This document shows positions 60,554-64,000 of a stretch of DNA of 64,000 bases, piece by piece. The notes under the pieces are model-generated. The model was not told the origin of the DNA. It did not search any database and saw nothing but the letters and a program-made list of their open reading frames with translations. The translations under genes and the position numbers were made by a program. Source of the DNA: Verrucomicrobiota bacterium (GTDB lineage Bacteria; Verrucomicrobiota; Verrucomicrobiia; Verrucomicrobiales; DEV007); assembly GCA_963205275.1 (NCBI GenBank), contig CAUJIH010000042.1, forward strand, positions 17,176 to 81,175, in the 5' to 3' direction. Numbering within the stretch: the first letter of the stretch is position 1; the number at the start of each line of letters is the position of its first letter.

Positions 60554-61153
60554 ATGAAGTATCTGTTTTTCGCCTTTCTCCTGTGCTTTCTCTCGATTCC
60601 CATGGTTCGAAGCGTCGATTTTCAAGAGGAAGTTCGCCCGATTCTGAACAAAAAATGCTTTAAATGCCATACCGGTCCGAAGGCAAAAGGTCATCTGCGA
60701 ATGGATACTCCAGACAGCTTCAGTCTGCGAATCGGCGGAGAGAAAGCTGTGATTATTCCCGGCGACGCAGCGAACAGTCTTCTCTCGATCAAAGCGGGAC
60801 TTCCCTCCAGCGATGGCGATGCCATGCCTCCCCCACCTGCACGGGCGAAAGGGGCCGAACCCATGACACAAAGCGAACTGAACATCGTGCGCAAATGGAT
60901 CGCCGAAGGGGCTAAATTTACCGCAAACGAAATCCCGTCGTCTCCATCTGCTGATACGAGTTCTGCGCCCCCGGCGTCCGGTGAGATACACGTCTGGACA
61001 AATAGCGCGGGAGCCACCCTTCAAGCAGCCTTTGTCTCTAGTGACGGCACCAACATCACACTGCGAAAGGAAGACGGAACGGAATTCACCTATCTGATCT
61101 CCAATCTGAATCAGGCGAGTCAGGAGTTGGCCAAAAAGCTCTCGGGAAAGTGA
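60554..61153 (+). CDS. Secreted planctomycete-type cytochrome c with SHD1-like domain
   Basis: 199 residues from ATG 60554. A signal peptide covers about residues 1-20. The heme motif KCFKCHTGPKAKGHLRMD (C-x-x-C-H, about 33-50) begins the planctomycete cytochrome c domain, with MPPPPARAKGAEPMTQSEL and IVRKWIAEGA closing it (about 93-125). A Ser/Pro-rich linker (about 130-147) leads to an SHD1-like domain (HVWTNSAGATLQAAFVS, ITLRKEDGTEFTYLISNLN, about 149-195), a module common in secreted PVC proteins. Large PSCyt1-DUF1549-DUF1553 neighbours are not present; here the cytochrome part stands alone with SHD1. Earlier in-frame starts at 60500 or 60530 are possible. Confidence 0.85.
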   Translation: MKYLFFAFLLCFLSIPMVRSVDFQEEVRPILNKKCFKCHTGPKAKGHLRMDTPDSFSLRIGGEKAVIIPGDAANSLLSIKAGLPSSDGDAMPPPPARAKGAEPMTQSELNIVRKWIAEGAKFTANEIPSSPSADTSSAPPASGEIHVWTNSAGATLQAAFVSSDGTNITLRKEDGTEFTYLISNLNQASQELAKKLSGK

Positions 61154-61648
61154 TCTCCTTTCGAGCCGATCCGACTCTCCGCATCAGGCGCGATTAAGCC
61201 ATCCTCATCGCTTCTATCCTTTCGTTCGCGGATTCAATCGTCTAGTGCAATCGGGGAGACTGGAAAAAGGCCAGAGGCTGTATGAAGTTCCTGGCTCAAC
61301 AACCAAATCGAATCCGAGATGCCTACATACAACCATCTTCCTCCCCTCAAAGGCCAAAAGCTCGAAAATTAAAAAGGACAGTTACGGCAGGGCGATGCTC
61401 ACCTACGACATGAACCCGAGCCTACTCCACTTTGCTCCGCAGGCTCTTGAACTCATGTTAATCCTGGCTGGATTAATCCTCGGCGTGGTTCGTCTGGCTC
61501 GATCCAACTCTTCCGTCGGTCCTTCCGCAATGCCGCAGGGACCACCTCCCATCCTTAGAAGCGTTTGAAGATCGAGCCGAACCAAAGAAGGCGAGCAATG
61601 CCGGTTCTCCCGTGAGCCTTATCAGACGAGGTCGCCTGCGCCCCCTGC
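61154..61648. other. Intergenic region, no supported gene
   Basis: 495 bases between lnt/cytochrome genes and the FAD protein. A 57-codon frame from ATG 61395 to 61568 encodes one hydrophobic stretch (LELMLILAGLILGVVRLA) and a Pro-rich end. It has no recognisable family and no clear ribosome site, so it is mentioned but not called as a gene. Confidence 0.5.
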
Positions 61649-62920
61649 TCACACGGCGGCCTCCATCGGCATACCATAAGGTAGCGCCTCGGGAATCTCC
61701 ACGAATTCGCTCAGCTTCTCCCACAGCGAGGAGTAGTCACGATTCACGTCGCCGGACAGGCAATCCGTGATCTCGCCAGCCGTCTCCGGATAGCGTTCAA
61801 TCACTTTTCCGAAGGAGAAGTCTGGATCGTAGAAGGCATAGACTAGCTTCCGCATATTCTCGAGAGCCTCTTTGAAGGCGATACAGTAGCCATCGAAATG
61901 AGACGGGGAAAGGTCACCTTTCACGAGTCCCTCGTGAACGTAATCTCCTGCTAATACGCCCGTTTTCATCGCCACCAGCACACCGCTGCTGAATACGGGA
62001 TCGAGGAAGGCGAACGCATCACCAACGAGAAGAAGACCCGGAGCGGCACCGAATTTCGAATGCTTGGAATACTCGTTCGTCACGAACATTTTCTCCACCT
62101 GGCGACCTGTGGACAGGTGATCCTGAATCCACTTGTTCTCAGTCACCGCACGATCAAAGATCGCCTGGGGATCTTTGACTCCATCGCGGGTCAGATATTT
62201 CGCCTTGGCCACGACTCCCACACTGACTCGATCATCGTGCTGCGGGATATACCAGAACCAGCCCTTTTCCGGGATATAGGCCACGACCGTCGCCCCAGCA
62301 TCCAATCCCGGTTCGCGTTTCGCTCCTTCATAATACGTCCAGACGGCGATATTACAGAGGAGAGGATCAGTCACTCGCCAGCGAAGCTGAGCGGATGTCC
62401 AAGCTTCTTTCCCGGAGCAGTCGAGCGTAATCGGAGCGAAAAATTCTACATTCTCTCCGTCCGAAGTCACGGCTCGAACACCGATCACCTTCTCGCCATC
62501 CATGATCAGCTCTTTCACATCCACACCCTCCCGAATCTCGGCTCCTTTTTCGATGGCGTTGTCGCGCAGCATCACGTCGAACTCCGAGCGAACCACCTGC
62601 CAGCTCTGAGCGACAGTCTCCTTGTCGTAGCGGGTATAAAAGTAGAAAGGACTCGCCGCCTTCCCACTCTGACTCACGAAAATCACGCTGTATTTCTTCA
62701 CATTGTGGGAGGCCTTCATCTTCGGAATCAGCCCCAAGCGCTCGAGTGGATAATAGGTGAACGGCAGAAGCGATTCACCGATCCGATAGCGTGGGAAGGT
62801 TTCACGATCCAGCACCAGCACTCGGTGACCTTTTTCCGCAAGGATTGCTGCCGCACTCGTTCCGGAGGGTCCGGCACCGATCATGATTGCATCGTAGGTA
62901 TTTGATTTTTCGGACATCAT
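61649..62920 (-). CDS. Flavin-dependent oxidoreductase, halogenase-like
   Basis: 423 residues from ATG 62920. FAD site AIMIGAGPSGTSAAAILAEKG (about residues 10-29, G-x-G-x-x-G), then FPRYRIGESLLP (about 43-54, the Pro-Arg-x-x-Ile-Gly-Glu-Ser block of flavin halogenases). GWFWYIPQHDD (about 221-231) contains the W-x-W-x-I-P type motif, and VGDAFAFLDPVFSSGV (about 282-297) the D-P-x-F-S-S-G motif. This set occurs in flavin-dependent halogenases and in related geranylgeranyl-reductase-like proteins. Halogenation is inference; a non-halogenating hydroxylase is possible. No flavin reductase or biosynthetic cluster is next to it. Confidence 0.8.
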   Translation of the reverse strand: MMSEKSNTYDAIMIGAGPSGTSAAAILAEKGHRVLVLDRETFPRYRIGESLLPFTYYPLERLGLIPKMKASHNVKKYSVIFVSQSGKAASPFYFYTRYDKETVAQSWQVVRSEFDVMLRDNAIEKGAEIREGVDVKELIMDGEKVIGVRAVTSDGENVEFFAPITLDCSGKEAWTSAQLRWRVTDPLLCNIAVWTYYEGAKREPGLDAGATVVAYIPEKGWFWYIPQHDDRVSVGVVAKAKYLTRDGVKDPQAIFDRAVTENKWIQDHLSTGRQVEKMFVTNEYSKHSKFGAAPGLLLVGDAFAFLDPVFSSGVLVAMKTGVLAGDYVHEGLVKGDLSPSHFDGYCIAFKEALENMRKLVYAFYDPDFSFGKVIERYPETAGEITDCLSGDVNRDYSSLWEKLSEFVEIPEALPYGMPMEAAV

Positions 62921-63040
62921 CGATAGTGGGATAAAAATAGAATCTGAGTCGCTCTCAGTTTGCACCGAGTCAATCAGAACGAAAATCGAATTTTAGCATC
63001 ATCTTTATATCTTTTCGGCATATATCGATCGCTTGAGCTT

Positions 63041-63063
63041 CTAAGAGACAGGATAGTTTAAAG
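63041..63063 (+). repeat. Possible repeat B, copy 5 (degenerate)
   Basis: CTAAGAGACAGGATAGTTTA resembles repeat B with several changes. It sits 30 bases upstream of repeat A copy 3, similar to the B-then-A order near 2.6 kb. Confidence 0.35.
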
Positions 63064-63092
63064 TCAGAATGCAGAAGTGATGAAGAGTAGCG

Positions 63093-63199
63093 CAGACAAT
63101 CTTGTCTGTGTTCCATCCCTGGGACCGCTGACGTCCTCGTCGGCAGTCGAAACCATGGCTGGCACCCGCCAGGAAGAGATTTCGAATTATCTCGGATGG
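63093..63199 (+). repeat. Dispersed structured repeat A, copy 3 (87-bp core 63113-63199)
   Basis: Core bounded by CCATCC and GGATGG, the same length as copy 1. Hairpin GCTGACG-TCCT-CGTCGGC is at 63127-63144 and CTGGC-ACCC-GCCAG at 63159-63172. The preceding hairpin is CAGACAA/TTGTCTG (63093-63108): its sequence differs from copy 1 but the position and 7-bp stem are kept. Confidence 0.85.
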
Positions 63200-63433
63200 T
63201 GACTCACTCCGCCACACCGCTCGTCCCAAGACCTTGACAAAGCATCAAAACTCTCTCAATACTGCACCGCGATGATACCGCCAGATACCTATCATTTCGA
63301 TCCCGAATTCATGCTGCGAACACCAGCTCGTGCGAACGCTTGCGGAGTATCTGTCTGTGATTCTGAATACGGATTTCCCGCGAACCTTATTTGCCCACGC
63401 TAACCCACAGCACTGAGGGGCCCTGACCATCCG

Positions 63434-63928
63434 ATGACGAATAAAAAAGAGCTATCAGAACGCGATATCTGCAGCAAGATCATCACACCAGAATTGGTTC
63501 GAGCGGGCTGGGACTTGCAGAAACAGATACGCGAAGAAGTTAGCTTCACGGATGGCCGAATCCATGTGAGGGGCAATCTCACCACTCGTGGCAAACGCAA
63601 GCGAGCGGATTACATCCTGTATTATAAGCCAAACATCCCCATTGCCATCATCGAGGCCAAGGACAACAATCACTCGGTCCGGGCCGGTATCCAGCAGGCG
63701 CTGGATTACGCCACCATCCTAGATATCCCCTCGGTGTTCAGCAGCAATGGCGATGCTTTTTACGAACATGACCGCACGGTCACCAGCGGCACTGTCGAGC
63801 GCGAGATCGCGCTGCACGAGTTTCCCTCGCCGAAACAACTTTGGGAGCGATACAAAATCGTAACTATTCAGCACCCACAGCAAAGGGCTGGGGGCATCCG
63901 CACAGGGCGTTGCGGATGGCCTCGATAA
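63434..63928 (+). pseudogene. hsdR: Type I restriction HsdR N-terminal fragment, cut by an insertion sequence
   Basis: 164 codons. Residues 1-141 match the HSDR_N nuclease domain of type I restriction enzyme R subunits: ELSERDICSKIITPELVRAGW (start), ADYILYYKP with Asp59, IIEAKDNNHSV with Glu74 and Lys76 (the D-(E/D)-x-K nuclease core), and ALDYATILDIPSVFSSNGDAFYEHD-type block. After LWERYK (about 63856) the sequence stops matching; the last 24 codons come from the adjoining IS66-like element. The motor and C-terminal parts (normally several hundred residues) are absent from the window, so the gene is interrupted; whether the rest lies beyond the insertion is unknown. Confidence 0.8.
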
Positions 63929-64000
63929 TGCTCAGGCCTTGTTTGTTTGCCGTGGACAGATAGCTGCGGATGACGCAGAACATCTTGGCCCCGTCTTCGC
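63861..64000 (-). mobile_element. IS66-like insertion sequence, partial, with transposase C-terminus
   Basis: A minus-strand frame runs from the window end to a stop at 63864-63866 and encodes 44 residues including MFCVIRSYLSTANKQGLSII and NALCGCPQPFAVGAE. This resembles the C-terminus of IS66-type (ISBst12-like) transposases, which end in a R-S-Y-L/I-S-T-x-x-K-Q-G motif and a short P-rich tail. The element begins about 63857-63861, inside hsdR, and continues past the window. IS66 assignment is moderate; the inverted repeat and target duplication are not visible. Confidence 0.65.

Larger units (their letters stand above)
62921..63433. other. Intergenic region holding repeat A, no gene
   Basis: 513 bases. 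The first 100 bases are AT-rich (promoter of the flavoprotein). Repeat B (weak) and repeat A follow. The last 230 bases up to the hsdR start contain no recognised element. Confidence 0.6.

Noticed and set aside
61395..61568. 57-codon frame with one hydrophobic segment
   Set aside because: No family, no clear ribosome site and no operon; could be a small membrane protein but the support is too thin.
62060..62905. 281-codon open frame on the plus strand
   Set aside because: Antisense to the flavoprotein gene with its clear FAD motifs.
1..64000. CRISPR arrays, tRNA and rRNA genes, prophage
   Set aside because: No regularly spaced direct repeats, no cloverleaf with a recognisable T-arm, no rRNA sequence and no phage structural genes were found on either strand.

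Overview
The window looks like a chromosomal segment of a Verrucomicrobiota (PVC superphylum) bacterium. The evidence is indirect: secreted formylglycine sulfatases, a cytochrome c of the type abundant in planctomycetes and verrucomicrobia fused to an SHD1-like domain, Tat-type leaders on oxidoreductase and hydrolase genes, a DUF5009-type remnant, and Gram-negative envelope genes (lnt, TolC). Base composition looks moderate (slightly above half GC by eye) and genes are dense. No rRNA, tRNA or CRISPR array was seen. One structural RNA gene is clear: RNase P RNA.

Layout. 1-7.2 kb: 3' end of aconitase, a sulfatase, a repeat-rich gap, a hicBA toxin-antitoxin pair, then an ABC-F ATPase, pth, rpsF and a small secreted metal-binding-like protein closed by a strong terminator. 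7.2-16.4 kb: SpmA-SpmB fusion, a secreted protein with three RidA-like repeats, RodZ-like protein, FtsK, a Gfo/Idh/MocA oxidoreductase and a BI-1 family membrane protein. 16.5-22.4 kb: SpoU methyltransferase, DUF533 protein, an FRG-domain protein divergent from an unknown 157-aa protein, a secreted unknown protein, a Dabb protein, an alpha/beta hydrolase and a PfkB kinase. 22.4-31 kb: rnpB, TolC-like lipoprotein, aroK, tsaC, dienelactone hydrolase, an unknown coiled-coil protein, GNAT, TldD-like protease and a DUF5009 remnant. 31-44.7 kb: DUF4190 and J-domain proteins, a CocE esterase and sulfatase pair, a large secreted unknown protein, AraC-AlkA fusion, hemolysin III, polysaccharide deacetylase, ffh. 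44.8-58.5 kb: LRR protein, MoxR, HTH-receiver protein, M23 peptidase, citramalate synthase, two secreted esterases, MFS transporter divergent from dgoK, and a TPCP-type P1B ATPase. 58.7-64 kb: lnt, cytochrome c/SHD1, a halogenase-like flavoprotein, another dispersed repeat, and a type I restriction hsdR start cut off by an IS66-like element that runs off the window.

Most of the window is housekeeping and secreted catabolism. Sulfatases, CocE and acetyl-xylan-type esterases, the 845-aa secreted protein and dgoK fit a heterotroph degrading sulfated or esterified polysaccharides.

The least explained structures are two. First, an FRG-domain gene and an unknown gene face away from each other across an AT-rich promoter that carries a mirrored 12-bp inverted repeat, a central AACAC/GTGTT dyad and a perfect 11-bp tandem repeat; this is my best candidate for an undescribed two-gene module. 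Second, a dispersed 87-bp element with conserved hairpins and CCATCC/GGATGG ends occurs in three places, mixed with a second short repeat. Function in both cases is inference.
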